Part shown: in pieces, positions 9,101 through 17,280 of the stretch
How positions within the stretch are numbered: the first letter of the stretch is position 1
Layout: every line of letters starts with the position of its first letter
Origin: Spirochaetales bacterium
GTDB taxonomy: Bacteria > Spirochaetota > GWE2-31-10 > MWDO01
DNA: 53,144 nt
Reading direction: 5' to 3'
NCBI GenBank assembly: GCA_017540815.1
Contig: JAFYAI010000014.1
Coordinates: 1-53,144, forward strand
Notes under the pieces: generated by a model
Database searches by the model: none
Seen by the model: only the letters and a program-made list of their open reading frames with translations
Told to the model about the DNA's origin: nothing
Made by a program: the position numbers and the translations under genes

Positions 9101-9394
9101 GATTTTGCGTTCACCGCCATAACACAATGTGTAATCAGGATGTTTAACAGTCCCGTTTATAACAACCCGATCCTCGGTGATTACTTCCTGTTTATCATGT
9201 CTTGCACCTTTTTCGTTTTTGACATCCCAGCCGAGACATTCCAGCAGCGGATCGATAAACTTCGACCGGCATTCCGACTCTACGAAGTCTTTGCTCATAT
9301 AGAACTTTTCGCCTTCGCGAAATTGCTCGACCAATCGAGATATTATCTCTTTGCGTTTCTGCATTGACATTGATTTGCATTTTATATCAGGCAT
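6137..9394 (-). CDS. Type IIG restriction-modification enzyme (Eco57I-like)
   Basis: 1085 residues: one chain that both cuts and methylates DNA. The N-terminal nuclease is a PD-(D/E)xK fold with Asp87 in HPDYTL and Glu101-Ala-Lys103 in YIEAKQ. The adenine methyltransferase has motif I DPACGSGSF (406-414) and motif IV NPPY (near 640). The rest is a TaqI-like target-recognition region. AAGGAG stands 8 bases before the ATG. Just before NPPY is an insert of about 50 residues (including SPHRRGAGGEV and TPNPFSKVEKG) encoded by two inverted palindromic repeats. No separate specificity or restriction subunit is adjacent, as expected for type IIG. Target sequence is unknown. Confidence 0.9.
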   Translation of the reverse strand: MPDIKCKSMSMQKRKEIISRLVEQFREGEKFYMSKDFVESECRSKFIDPLLECLGWDVKNEKGARHDKQEVITEDRVVINGTVKHPDYTLCYGGERKIYIEAKQPSIDLKNDPSPALQVRRYAYTSKMPIAILTDFQELAIYDTRIKPKKTDNSAAARIEYITYQQFPDKFEELYKKISWEAVDLGHFDTFYESAKDKKGTATVDDDILAMIEQWRAYLAEDIALHNEDIDEYNLTSAVQRIIDRILFLRICEDKEIEEYNSLKKIADGKIDIYLQLKKLFCAANDKFNAGLFASDKWLDSLNISDKTLCLIINALYYPECQYEFSVLPVEILGSIYEQFLGKIIRFSRKTKNGHSVEIIEKPEVQKAGGVYYTPPYIVKYIVRQTIGKKIEGKTPDEVSKMRFLDPACGSGSFLVGAYQYLLDWHLDYYLSKDILYYEKKGIIYKDSVTHDYKLSVEEKRRILINNIYGVDIDAQAVEVTKLSLFLKLLENEGKALSHGQTLLFRQSDLSEKILPSMSGNIKCGNSLIGSDYYDDKDILLFDMSKQRKINAFDWGTEFADVFKTTLTKTSQNYASSDKTSTPNPFSKVEKGNCVFSSMDSAASTDFMTNNDGNLPSPHRRGAGGEVSSQASLGGFDCVIGNPPYLRVQGLRENYEEESKFYEKKYKSATGRFDFYILFMERGFSLLNKDGILSFILPHKFINADFGTGIRKFIYDNNALRYLVHFGAEQVFERASVYTCIVGLSHGNKEFDFAQVKPKEIENVINFEKIDEKSLSTIDKWNITKSDDNVILDKLNTMPFTVKDIFKGIFQGIVSGDNKAFYLTDCIESDKMIEGFSAATESRIKIEKEICKPIFTGKTISRYELIHKNEYIIFPYHLIENKTVFYTEKEMKENFPNCYEYFLSIKKRLESRGSASMKYPIWYALWNARNILNLTSKKILTPDICYGSSMVFDDIGYFHNDTSYGLVLNNPDDRLYKAYLAILNSSVTWYFLQKTGTSLRGGYFRFKTKYLEPFPLPKLDDETAQKLASLAEQMMLAKTQLANAMSDSDKRMLEQKIDLIDRQINNSVYKLYGLTDDEIRVVEGK
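7512..7660. repeat. Inverted pair of palindromic repeats inserted in frame in the type IIG gene
   Basis: The left copy (7512-7551) has the hairpin CCCTCTCCG/CGGAGAGGG. The right copy (7619-7660), in the opposite orientation, has CCCCTTCTCC/GGAGAAGGGG followed by GGTTAGGGGTTGAGGTCTT. The pair bounds about 149 bases and keeps the reading frame. Confidence 0.85.
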
Positions 9395-9426
9395 TGTCGG
9401 TTCTCCTTATTACGAGTTTGTATGTA

Positions 9427-9446
9427 CGAGCGTGATTTATCACGCC
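9427..9446. repeat. Small palindrome between DUF748 and type IIG genes
   Basis: CGTGATTTATCACG with G/C-rich flanks, in the 111-base gap downstream of the DUF748 gene. It may end that transcript, but no T run follows on the minus strand. Confidence 0.4.
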
Positions 9447-9471
9447 CATTAATAAATTCTCTTCACATCCA

Positions 9472-9504
9472 AATTATAAATTATAAATTATGAATTATGA
9501 ATTA
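9472..9504. repeat. AATTATR heptamer tandem repeat
   Basis: About four and a half copies of a 7-base unit (AATTATA or AATTATG). The same unit recurs at 51641-51675. Confidence 0.75.
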
Positions 9505-9505
9505 T

Positions 9506-12500
9506 TTAATTCCTCTCCGCCGTGATAATCACACCTATCGCATTGCCGACACCTTTGATGTAAGGATTATCATCGATGTGCTGCTCCTCAAAGACAATGT
9601 GCGAGCCGTCAACTCCGTATTCCGAAGTGAGCATACGCTTCATCGCTGTCAGGCGGCTGTATGAGAGAGCCTGATAATCGGCATCAGTCGGATTAAGCTC
9701 TTTTAGGATGACATTCTTCATTATATCCTGAGTCAGAGCTGCATCAGGCTCGCCGCCGAAGATGTCTCTGTATATCTTAGTCAGCACAGTCCGCTCTTCC
9801 TCACTGCCGACAGCAGGCTCTGTGCCTTCGGCGGCAATAATGAGCTCTTTGAGCCGCGTCTGACGAAGTATCGCTGTCTCCGTCACCCGATCGATGTATG
9901 CTTCCAGTATGAAATATTTATCTTTCTTCTTGAAGTCAGACTTAATCTGATCTGAGAGCAGCGAATCCGGCGAAACTGCATAGCGGTCACTGCCCGGAGT
10001 GAAGTAAAGCAGCTCATAAGTGTCACCGCGGACAAGCCGGCCTGTTGATCCTGCAGTAACTTTGCTCTGAGAGTTGTCAAGCATATCATATAATAATGTA
10101 AAAAACATTTTGCGGACATCGACATTCGGAGCGGACAAGTCACCTTTAACGGGGATCGTAAGGCTTATAACACGCTCGTCATTCTCCATAAGCCGCACAA
10201 GGCGAGTCAGATCAGCCTTAAACAGAGGATTTTGCTTGACAAGCGTGCGATTTTTCAGCACAATGCCGATATTGGAGTCAAGTTTGCTCCGATCGATCGC
10301 AATCTTACCATCGACAGACAGATTGCCGCCGATGACACTGTATCCGAGATACTGTTCGAAGTAAAGCGAGAACTGCGATACCGACATATCTTCTGTCACA
10401 ATTGTGCCATCTATACCGCTCGCACCAATATCTGCATCAGCAGTGACCTTATTGCGTTTGTTGATGACACCTGTGACATTGATATGCCCTTTCGGATAGA
10501 CAAACGACGGGAAATGCGTCATAGTACCGCTGATATTCGTCACATTCAGTGAGAATGGCTTACCCAGCGAATTGTCTGCAAACCGAAGCGTGCCGTCGAT
10601 AAGTTCAGTCTTATCAATGCTAATGCCTAATTGTCTGCCCGGCTGCATAGTGCCGTTAGTCTGCGGCACTTCATTATCATCAGACTGACTCCCGGACTTA
10701 TCACCGTGTCCGAATGAGATCTTGTCAAGCAGATAAAGTTTGCCATTAGACCTAATCTCCGCAGTCACGAGCGGCTGCGTCACGACGGCACGGTTAATAT
10801 TAAGACTCAGATCATCAATATCAAACTTATCCACATCGATCTCTGCCCGCTCAAGTCCTGCAAGCACCTTCTGAGAGTTCTTCATCAGGAATGACGTGAG
10901 TACCGCCCTGCCGCCGATGTGTTTCTTATCACCAAGCTGTATATCGAAATCCTTCCCGACAGTCAGAGATCCGATACTGCACGGATGCGTATCGGTATCA
11001 TCTATATACAGACACGATATATCACTAAGAATGAAATCATCGTCAAGTTTCATCTTTTGTCCGTTAAGACTGTTCATCCAGATCAGACCGCAGGGTCGAA
11101 ATGCTGCATTAATCTTCGTAAACTTCATATCAGGAGTCAGGATTGCACTGCCGCCGCTCAGACTGATACTGTTAAACGAACAGTGATACTCTGTCCCCCA
11201 CTTCATCCTGAAGTCATTAACATCAGCGGTAAGTTTATCCGCTGCGAATGTCATATCACGCTTAGTCAGTCCCAAACTGCTAAGGCTCACCTGACCACTG
11301 ACAGACAGCCCGTCAGAGTCGGCACTGATACTGCCTGTGAAGTCATCGACAGTCAGTTTCATTCCGTCTGGGAGCATCTTAGTAAGGAATATCACATTCT
11401 GCACAGATATACTCTGCAGACTAATGCGTGAGAGCATAAGCCGACCGCTGTGAATGTTATAAGAGCCGACTGTCTGAACTCTGCCAAGTATATCACGAGC
11501 CGACACATCTGCACGAAGCAGCCAGTCACTGCGACTGTCAGTCGAAAGACCATCGACAGCAAGATTAGTCACATAGAGAGGGATCGTCTGAGCATTGTCA
11601 TACTCTAAGACATTAACCGAAACAGCCGCAGCGGACAGATTATGCAGTGCAAAATGAAATACGGCATCGCTTTGGGGCTGAGTAAAGATGCAGCTTGTGT
11701 ACTGCTTATACTTCGACAGACTGAGACTCACCCGACCGCCCGTAATCCGAATGTAATCAAATGTCAGTGCATTGCCAAACACATCATAGTCAGCAATGCT
11801 AAGACTGCCTGAGATATTCTCGGCAAGCATCTTATGCAGCTTCGTATCATAGCCGCGTCCGCCGGACAGCGTTCCGCTGCACTTGATATGTATCTGCGGC
11901 TTGCGGTGCTTAGGCACTGTCAGTGTAATAATGCCGTCAGCCGATACAATGCCGCCTATAATCTTAACGCCAAACAGCGGCGGTATAAACGAAGCAATAT
12001 CAGCGATACTGAACTTACGCAGATTGACCTTGAATGTATTGGTCAGACCTGTCTTATCGATAGTAGTCTCGCCTTTGATATTGATCGGCTTGCCAAGCAG
12101 AAGTCCGCTAATCTGCGGGAAGATCTGCTGCTCTTTATCGGAAGTCAGCCCAGGTAGCACGAGACTCATATCGGACAGCAGAGAGCGTTCTTTCACCGTG
12201 CTGCCGGTCTGATCTTTCAGAGTGAGATTAAGCCCTGTCACAGACAGCGACTCCAATGAAAATCTTATCTTCGACCAATCAAACTTTGCTTTATCCGATC
12301 GGTTTTCTTCATTATAAGTCTTATCTCCGCTGTCAGTCAGCTGCTCATCGATAAAAGGCGGCAGTCCGAAGTCATAAGTACCGCTCTGCACAATATAAGT
12401 CTGCGGACGGTCAATCTCCAGAATGGTTACAGTCGGACGAAGGATAAACAGTTTATGAAGTGAAACATCTGCAAATATTCGTCCAACACTCGCCAGTTCG

Positions 12501-12721
12501 TCGCCGGCACGAGTTTTGAGAGACGCATTCTCAATGAGCAGTGTCCCCTTAAACGGATTCCACGAGAAACTCTCTATCGTCAGATCTCTGTTCATATAGC
12601 GATCCGCAAGAATGCCTGACATCCTGTATAGGATATAAGGTCCTGCAAAATACGCTGTCCCTGCAAAGATCACAACAAAACAGAAAAGTATAATCAAAAA
12701 TGTGCGTATAGGATGTTTCAT
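9506..12721 (-). CDS. DUF748 / AsmA-like envelope protein
   Basis: 1071 residues with one N-terminal membrane anchor (about residues 7-29). The long repetitive beta-rich body has recurring strands such as ITGGRVSLSLS, ISADGIITLTV and VTGVINKRNKV, typical of the DUF748/AsmA group. After the anchor comes RDLTIESFSWNPFKGTLLIEN, the characteristic opening of that family. Near the C-terminus is RVISLTIPVKGDLSAPNV, a DUF748 hallmark. Large AsmA-like proteins are thought to bridge the periplasm and help move phospholipids to the outer membrane. It starts 5 bases after the Mur ligase gene, so the two are co-transcribed. The palindrome CACAATTGTG occurs inside it at 10397-10406. Confidence 0.85.
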   Translation of the reverse strand: MKHPIRTFLIILFCFVVIFAGTAYFAGPYILYRMSGILADRYMNRDLTIESFSWNPFKGTLLIENASLKTRAGDELASVGRIFADVSLHKLFILRPTVTILEIDRPQTYIVQSGTYDFGLPPFIDEQLTDSGDKTYNEENRSDKAKFDWSKIRFSLESLSVTGLNLTLKDQTGSTVKERSLLSDMSLVLPGLTSDKEQQIFPQISGLLLGKPINIKGETTIDKTGLTNTFKVNLRKFSIADIASFIPPLFGVKIIGGIVSADGIITLTVPKHRKPQIHIKCSGTLSGGRGYDTKLHKMLAENISGSLSIADYDVFGNALTFDYIRITGGRVSLSLSKYKQYTSCIFTQPQSDAVFHFALHNLSAAAVSVNVLEYDNAQTIPLYVTNLAVDGLSTDSRSDWLLRADVSARDILGRVQTVGSYNIHSGRLMLSRISLQSISVQNVIFLTKMLPDGMKLTVDDFTGSISADSDGLSVSGQVSLSSLGLTKRDMTFAADKLTADVNDFRMKWGTEYHCSFNSISLSGGSAILTPDMKFTKINAAFRPCGLIWMNSLNGQKMKLDDDFILSDISCLYIDDTDTHPCSIGSLTVGKDFDIQLGDKKHIGGRAVLTSFLMKNSQKVLAGLERAEIDVDKFDIDDLSLNINRAVVTQPLVTAEIRSNGKLYLLDKISFGHGDKSGSQSDDNEVPQTNGTMQPGRQLGISIDKTELIDGTLRFADNSLGKPFSLNVTNISGTMTHFPSFVYPKGHINVTGVINKRNKVTADADIGASGIDGTIVTEDMSVSQFSLYFEQYLGYSVIGGNLSVDGKIAIDRSKLDSNIGIVLKNRTLVKQNPLFKADLTRLVRLMENDERVISLTIPVKGDLSAPNVDVRKMFFTLLYDMLDNSQSKVTAGSTGRLVRGDTYELLYFTPGSDRYAVSPDSLLSDQIKSDFKKKDKYFILEAYIDRVTETAILRQTRLKELIIAAEGTEPAVGSEEERTVLTKIYRDIFGGEPDAALTQDIMKNVILKELNPTDADYQALSYSRLTAMKRMLTSEYGVDGSHIVFEEQHIDDNPYIKGVGNAIGVIITAERN
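10397..10406. repeat. Iterated palindrome CACAATTGTG, copy 2
   Basis: Within the DUF748 gene, encoding part of GTIVTED. Confidence 0.85.
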
Positions 12722-12726
12722 TGCAG

Positions 12727-14298
12727 TCAGTCAGCCTTATGCTCCGCTAATATTTGTCTGATACACTCCTGATCCGACCACGGATACTCCGTTGTGCCGA
12801 AGCACAGACTCTGCTCATGCCCCTTGCCGCAGGCGACAACAATATCACCTGACGAGGCTTCACTAATCGCATCTGCAATGCCGCTCCGTCTGGCATCGAC
12901 ATTCTCCGCCTGATATACTCGGACAGTCCTGCCATTCTGCGAGAATGACAAAACATTCTTATCATTATCCGCAGAATGTTTATCTTTGTCTATATCGATA
13001 CCCATCCCGGACAGGATCTGTCTGTCAATATCGATCAGCTTCTCGGTGCGAGGATCTTCCGGCACGATAAAAATCTTATCGGCATATTTTGCAGCGATTC
13101 TACCCATCGGCTCACGTTTAGTCCTGTCACGCATACCTGCACAGCCGAAGATAACGCTGAGTCTGCCGCCATTCAGCTTGGCACGAAGACTCGACAATAC
13201 CTGCTCCAGAGCATTCTCGGTATGAGCGAAATCCACAATGATCCGAAACGGCTCATCCTGCATATACTCCATTCTGCCGCTGATCCCAATGAAATCAGCA
13301 AGTATGTCACGGGGTATCCGCCGATCTGTCACATTCTCAGCCGTCAGAATGGCAAGACTCGCATTAAGACGATTGTAATCAGTGTCGCAGCGGCGGTCAA
13401 GGATGATATTATCCGGCTCGGCATCATTGGTGATGTATCGGATGTGCAGTTCATCGCACAATTGTGCAAGCCGGGTAAAAGACTTTGCATCATAGCGATT
13501 AAGCACTGCAATGCCGCCGGGTTTGATATGCTCACGGATAAGGCGGGACTTCGCATTGAAGTAATTATCCCAAGTCTTGTGATAGTCTAGATGCTCACTC
13601 GTGATATTAGTCACTGCAGCAGCATCGAACAAACTGCACGCCACTCGTCCCATCGCAAGTGCGTGAGAAGTCGTCTCAAGGATAACATATTCTACATCGG
13701 TTAGCTCAGGCGAAGTCAGCAGCCGATACAGCTCCTGTGCTGACGGCGTTGTAGTGTGGAAGCCGGTATCGAACATCTTATCGCCGATAAACATCCCGAC
13801 TGTCGAGATCATAGCCGCCTTGAAGCCCAGTTTCCGCAGAATGTGATATATCATACTCACTGTCGTCGTCTTGCCGTCAGTGCCTGTCACAGCGATATAC
13901 TTCTTCGCTGACCAATCTATCGCCGCAAGCGGAAGCAGCTCAGACTGAATGGCTGCAGCCTTCTCTGACTCAGAAAGAGAGCCGCTCAGATAATCAGCGA
14001 TAATCTTATCTGTTATCTGCCCGACATCGTAAGCCGCAACATCCTGACCTGTGAAGTATAGCCGCTCAGGATGAGTCTCATCAAATGCCGGAGAATATAT
14101 ATATCGGTCAAACGGACCGTTAGCGGCGATAAACTCAGACGCATCAGAGCCTATATACAGATGATCTGATATTGCAAGGCTGTCAGTGCGGCGACTCTGC
14201 TGAATGTCACTGCCATAAACAGTGTCACCTTTGCATAAATAATACTTTGCGAGGTAGTAAGCACCGCTGCCGCCGATACCGGAGATAAATATTTTCAT
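12727..14298 (-). CDS. Mur ligase with MurC-like N-terminus and MurE-like body
   Basis: 523 residues. The first 95 have the Rossmann front of MurC/Mpl: ISGIGGSG, then GDTVYGSD, then YSPAFDETHPE where MurC has its SSA...NPE segment. From residue 132 the chain is MurE-like: P-loop GTDGKTTT (139-146), TTP (183-185), SHAL (211-214), HLDYH (236-240) and the lysine expected to be carbamylated in FNAKSRL (250). The C-terminal domain has GRMEYM, DFAHTENAL and EDPRTE, the last at the place of the DNPR amino-acid selecting motif. It probably adds the third peptide residue to peptidoglycan precursors; the retained Arg hints at diaminopimelate. No other mur gene is nearby. Confidence 0.8.
   Translation of the reverse strand: MKIFISGIGGSGAYYLAKYYLCKGDTVYGSDIQQSRRTDSLAISDHLYIGSDASEFIAANGPFDRYIYSPAFDETHPERLYFTGQDVAAYDVGQITDKIIADYLSGSLSESEKAAAIQSELLPLAAIDWSAKKYIAVTGTDGKTTTVSMIYHILRKLGFKAAMISTVGMFIGDKMFDTGFHTTTPSAQELYRLLTSPELTDVEYVILETTSHALAMGRVACSLFDAAAVTNITSEHLDYHKTWDNYFNAKSRLIREHIKPGGIAVLNRYDAKSFTRLAQLCDELHIRYITNDAEPDNIILDRRCDTDYNRLNASLAILTAENVTDRRIPRDILADFIGISGRMEYMQDEPFRIIVDFAHTENALEQVLSSLRAKLNGGRLSVIFGCAGMRDRTKREPMGRIAAKYADKIFIVPEDPRTEKLIDIDRQILSGMGIDIDKDKHSADNDKNVLSFSQNGRTVRVYQAENVDARRSGIADAISEASSGDIVVACGKGHEQSLCFGTTEYPWSDQECIRQILAEHKAD
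13456..13467. repeat. Iterated palindrome GCACAATTGTGC, copy 3
   Basis: Full 12-base form within the Mur ligase gene, encoding part of AQLCDEL. Confidence 0.88.
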
Positions 14299-14317
14299 GG
14301 GTAGTTCCTTTTTTGTA

Positions 14318-14346
14318 ATTATACCAAAAAATCAGTGGTTTTGCAA
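14318..14346 (-). promoter_or_regulatory. Promoter of Mur ligase-DUF748 operon
   Basis: TTGCAA, a 17-base spacer and TATAAT on the minus strand. AAGGAA precedes the ATG at 14298. Confidence 0.75.
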
Positions 14347-14384
14347 AGTAAAATCTCATTTTTTTAGAATTCAATATTATCTTC

Positions 14385-14413
14385 TTGAAAAAAACAATAA
14401 AATTTTATATAAT
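14385..14413 (+). promoter_or_regulatory. adk promoter
   Basis: TTGAAA (14385-14390), a 17-base spacer and a perfect TATAAT (14408-14413), divergent from the Mur ligase promoter. Confidence 0.85.
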
Positions 14414-14452
14414 GGAACTATCTTTTAATATTTCAAGCAAAAGGTGGGTATT

Positions 14453-15082
14453 ATGCAGCTTGTATTTTTTGGTGCTCCGGGAGCGGGGAAAGGCACAATC
14501 GCAAAGAAATTATTTGAGAAATATAAAATTCCGCAGATAAGCACTGGAGATCTGTTCCGTGCGAATATTAAAAACGAGACAGAGTTAGGCAAGAAGGTCA
14601 AATCCATTCTGGATAACGGTCAGCTCGTGCCTGACGAAGTGACTATCGCGATGGTTAATGATCGTATCAAAGACGACGACTGTAAGAATGGCTATATCCT
14701 TGACGGATTTCCACGCACAATTGTGCAGGCTGAGGCATTCGAGAAGACTAACCCGATTGACGCAGCAGTTTACTTCGACATTACGGATGATGAAGTGAAA
14801 GGCCGTCTCGGCGGCCGCCGTGTATGCAGCGGATGCGGTGCTATCTATCATATCAAGAACAATCCTCCGAAGCAGGACGGCATCTGTGACAAGTGCGGCA
14901 AAGAGCTGCTTATCCGTCCTGATGATGCTGTCGAAGCTATCGAGAAACGACTCGTAGTTTATCATGAGCAGACTGAGCCGCTGATCGGATTCTATAAGAA
15001 TATCAATAAAATGATTACGATCGACGCAAGCCTTGCTCCGGAGAAAGTTGTCGAGCAAATCGAGAAACAGATCAAATTATGA
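14453..15082 (+). CDS. adk: Adenylate kinase
   Basis: 209 residues from the ATG at 14453; AAGGTGG lies about 6 bases before it, and a GTG at 14444 is a worse start. It makes ADP from ATP and AMP in the cytoplasm. The P-loop is GAPGAGKGT (residues 7-15), with ISTGDLFR for AMP binding and LDGFPRT. The lid is the long zinc type, with four cysteines (CSGC and CDKC) around IYHIKNNPP. Complete and of normal length. The palindrome GCACAATTGTGC lies at 14715-14726 inside it. Confidence 0.97.
   Translation: MQLVFFGAPGAGKGTIAKKLFEKYKIPQISTGDLFRANIKNETELGKKVKSILDNGQLVPDEVTIAMVNDRIKDDDCKNGYILDGFPRTIVQAEAFEKTNPIDAAVYFDITDDEVKGRLGGRRVCSGCGAIYHIKNNPPKQDGICDKCGKELLIRPDDAVEAIEKRLVVYHEQTEPLIGFYKNINKMITIDASLAPEKVVEQIEKQIKL
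14715..14726. repeat. Iterated palindrome GCACAATTGTGC, copy 4
   Basis: Full 12-base form within adk, encoding part of RTIVQAE. Confidence 0.88.
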
Positions 15083-15091
15083 CTTATAAAT

Positions 15092-15122
15092 AAAAAAGCC
15101 GATTTATATAATCGGCTTTTTT
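15092..15122 (+). terminator. adk terminator
   Basis: A 13-base stem AAAAAAGCCGATT (15092-15104) with its complement (15110-15122) and a 5-base loop, ending in a T run. It starts 9 bases after the adk stop. The minus-strand A run makes it potentially bidirectional. Confidence 0.9.
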
Positions 15123-15302
15123 ATTTCCTCTAATGGTATTAGAAAGACTTCCCACATCCGGCGGCTGCCCGCTTTCTCTGATACTAACAATCTCTGTTCA
15201 AAAAGTGATAATATTATATCATCATTTAGCCGGGAAAACAACAAAAAAAATTGGGAAGAATTGGGAAGTTTTGGTATTTTTTGCAGAAAAATCCACAAAA
15301 AA

Positions 15303-16187
15303 TCAGCCTTTTGCCGTCAAATTGTCTGTTAGTTTATAGATTACGTCTGTAATATCTTTCCTGTTATTGCAGCCGACTTTAGCCATAATGTTTTTGATAT
15401 GGCGATCGATAGTTTCCGGACGCTTATCCATAACATCTGCGATGTCCTTGCTTGAAATCACTCCTGACTGTATAAGATCAACTATTTTCAACTCAGTCTT
15501 AGTCAGAGCGAACGGATTATCATCGGTAGGCTGTGTCTTGCGGTCAGATTTGACATTATGCGAAACAAGTGAAAATATCTGAACAAAACTCAGACTCTCA
15601 TAAGTAAACATATAGATGATCATACCGCTGCAGAATATAAATTTATATTTGAATCCTACAAGACGCAACTGTTCCATCAGCGAAAAACACAGCACAGTAA
15701 CGAACATCGACAGCAGCAGGATGCGATGTTTGCGGGACAGCTCATTCCATTTGATCACAAGGAATACTATATAAAGGATAAGACTCACTATCGCAGTAAC
15801 GATAACAGCATCATCAATGATAGCAACACGAAGTCTCCTAAGCAGCAGGATTATATACAGCATATACTCACAGCACAATGAGTACAGAATAACATTAGTC
15901 AGTTTCGTGAATATGTAATCATCAAAAAGAGTCCTGACATAGATCACAGCCGTAAAGAACGAAGCGATAACCAAAAAATGCCGAATAAGCGTAATACAGC
16001 GGTGAGCGGATTCGTAATTAGCCGCAACTTTCAGATCATATACAACTGTCATCGCATAGAATACAAACATTATCAGCACAAGATACTGCTTGGAGTCATC
16101 ATGCGTTACTCTATGCAAAAGAAAATGCGTCACGAAAAGCAGAAAGCAGAACAGTACACAAACCAGCTCTACTATCTTCACAGTCAT
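15303..16187 (-). CDS. Membrane-bound LuxR-type regulator
   Basis: 294 residues. The N-terminal two thirds carry about seven hydrophobic segments (for example VELVCVLFCFLLFVTHFLL and AVIVTAIVSLILYIVFLVI) and no known sensor motif. The last 70 residues are a LuxR/GerE helix-turn-helix: LTKTELKIVDLIQSG, SSKDIADVM, then PETIDRHIKNIMAKVG. It probably links a membrane signal directly to transcription. It stands alone, divergent from the VWA cluster, and could control that cluster, itself or distant genes. AGGA lies 8 bases before the ATG. Three 11-base repeats sit in its leader. Confidence 0.85.
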   Translation of the reverse strand: MTVKIVELVCVLFCFLLFVTHFLLHRVTHDDSKQYLVLIMFVFYAMTVVYDLKVAANYESAHRCITLIRHFLVIASFFTAVIYVRTLFDDYIFTKLTNVILYSLCCEYMLYIILLLRRLRVAIIDDAVIVTAIVSLILYIVFLVIKWNELSRKHRILLLSMFVTVLCFSLMEQLRLVGFKYKFIFCSGMIIYMFTYESLSFVQIFSLVSHNVKSDRKTQPTDDNPFALTKTELKIVDLIQSGVISSKDIADVMDKRPETIDRHIKNIMAKVGCNNRKDITDVIYKLTDNLTAKG

Positions 16188-16202
16188 TGTTATTATCCTA
16201 AT

Positions 16203-16235
16203 TTATATTCTATTTATATTCTGCTTATATTCTGT
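16203..16235. repeat. Three tandem 11-bp repeats in the LuxR-gene leader
   Basis: On the plus strand TTATATTCTAT, TTATATTCTGC and TTATATTCTGT follow one another exactly. They lie between the predicted transcription start (near 16236) and the start codon of the LuxR-type gene. Confidence 0.85.
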
Positions 16236-16242
16236 GTATAAT

Positions 16243-16271
16243 ATAATAATAAATTTTATCATAAAATGCAA
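16243..16271 (-). promoter_or_regulatory. Promoter of LuxR-type gene
   Basis: TTGCAT, a 17-base spacer and TATTAT on the minus strand. Confidence 0.65.
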
Positions 16272-16337
16272 ATGAAATTTGGAAAGTTTTATTTTTTAGA
16301 TAAAAAGCAAAAAAAAATCACCGCTGAAAAATAAAGT

Positions 16338-16366
16338 TTGACAATACTGCATAAATCCTGTATACT
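16338..16366 (+). promoter_or_regulatory. Promoter of the VWA cluster
   Basis: TTGACA (16338-16343), a 17-base spacer and TATACT (16361-16366). AAGGAG at 16381-16386 precedes the GTG at 16393. Confidence 0.85.
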
Positions 16367-16392
16367 TAAAGAGTAATTTCAAGGAGCAAACT

Positions 16393-17271
16393 GTGGATAA
16401 AAGAGTTTTTCGCATTGATGAAGGCTGCTACATAATCTATACCGGACAGTCTTCTGCTGATAATGCAGCATTCCTAAGAATCGGAACATCACCTAAAGTT
16501 TCGAGCAACATTCAGCGGCACATCAGATATATAGCCGTTAATGACGCTGCTGCGGTTGATATTAATATGGAAAAAAACGATATTAAATTCATGCCGCCCG
16601 GCAATATCAAGTATATTTGCAGCCAGCAAAATCACATCGATCTGTTTACACGGCTGCAGGAGAACGGTGTCAACACGAACAGTTTCGGCATTCGCAGTCC
16701 GTCACCGGATATGGACAACATCAGCCGTGTCGAGTTCAAGAAGCATTTCTTCACGATATTCTATGACAATAAAAACATCAAAATCGTAACCAACGAGGAA
16801 GTTTTCTTCGATCTGTTCGAGGCACGCATCGACAAGCTGAATAAGGTCAATGACTTGCCGCGTCTTGAGAATCTGATTAAGCAGCTTGACGCATTGAATG
16901 CAGAATGCCGGACTAAACCGAAGTTTATCACTCCGACACCTGGCGTTATCAAACCTACCGACAAGTTATCGGCATTCATCATTCAGGATGATCTGTTCAC
17001 ACCGCTGACAGCCGGCATGTTCGAGATTACTAAGATTACAGGCAATGTTGCAACGGTGCTGTTCACCAATGCTCAGAGATTCACCGTCGGCAGACCGATG
17101 ACATTATCACTGCTCAACCATGCAGACAAAGTTGTGCAGACTAACGGTCTGATAACAGAAGGCACAGTCATCGAGTCGCAGGTGATGTATAAGTTCCTCT
17201 GCAACATCCAGTTCGCTGATAAGAATGCGTTAGCCCTTTTCAGCCAATTTTTCATGAAGGTTATTTCGTAA
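16393..17271 (+). CDS. Unknown cytoplasmic protein ahead of the VWA gene
   Basis: 292 residues from a GTG with AAGGAG 6 bases upstream. There is no signal peptide or membrane segment. The first 170 residues are mixed alpha/beta without a motif I know. A helical linker follows (RLENLIKQLDALN), then a C-terminal beta-rich domain from about residue 195 (AGMFEITKITG, VGRPMTLSLLN, EGTVIESQVMYKF). That domain has the rhythm of a PilZ-like barrel but lacks the clear RxxxR signature, so I do not assign it. It is the first gene of the transcript that carries the VWA protein, 9 bases ahead of it. Confidence 0.8.
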   Translation: MDKRVFRIDEGCYIIYTGQSSADNAAFLRIGTSPKVSSNIQRHIRYIAVNDAAAVDINMEKNDIKFMPPGNIKYICSQQNHIDLFTRLQENGVNTNSFGIRSPSPDMDNISRVEFKKHFFTIFYDNKNIKIVTNEEVFFDLFEARIDKLNKVNDLPRLENLIKQLDALNAECRTKPKFITPTPGVIKPTDKLSAFIIQDDLFTPLTAGMFEITKITGNVATVLFTNAQRFTVGRPMTLSLLNHADKVVQTNGLITEGTVIESQVMYKFLCNIQFADKNALALFSQFFMKVIS

Positions 17272-17280
17272 ACAATATAT

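Noticed and set aside
15104..15298. A 64-codon minus-strand frame after adk
   Set aside because: It begins within AT-rich DNA and runs into the adk terminator, with no ribosome site or protein features.
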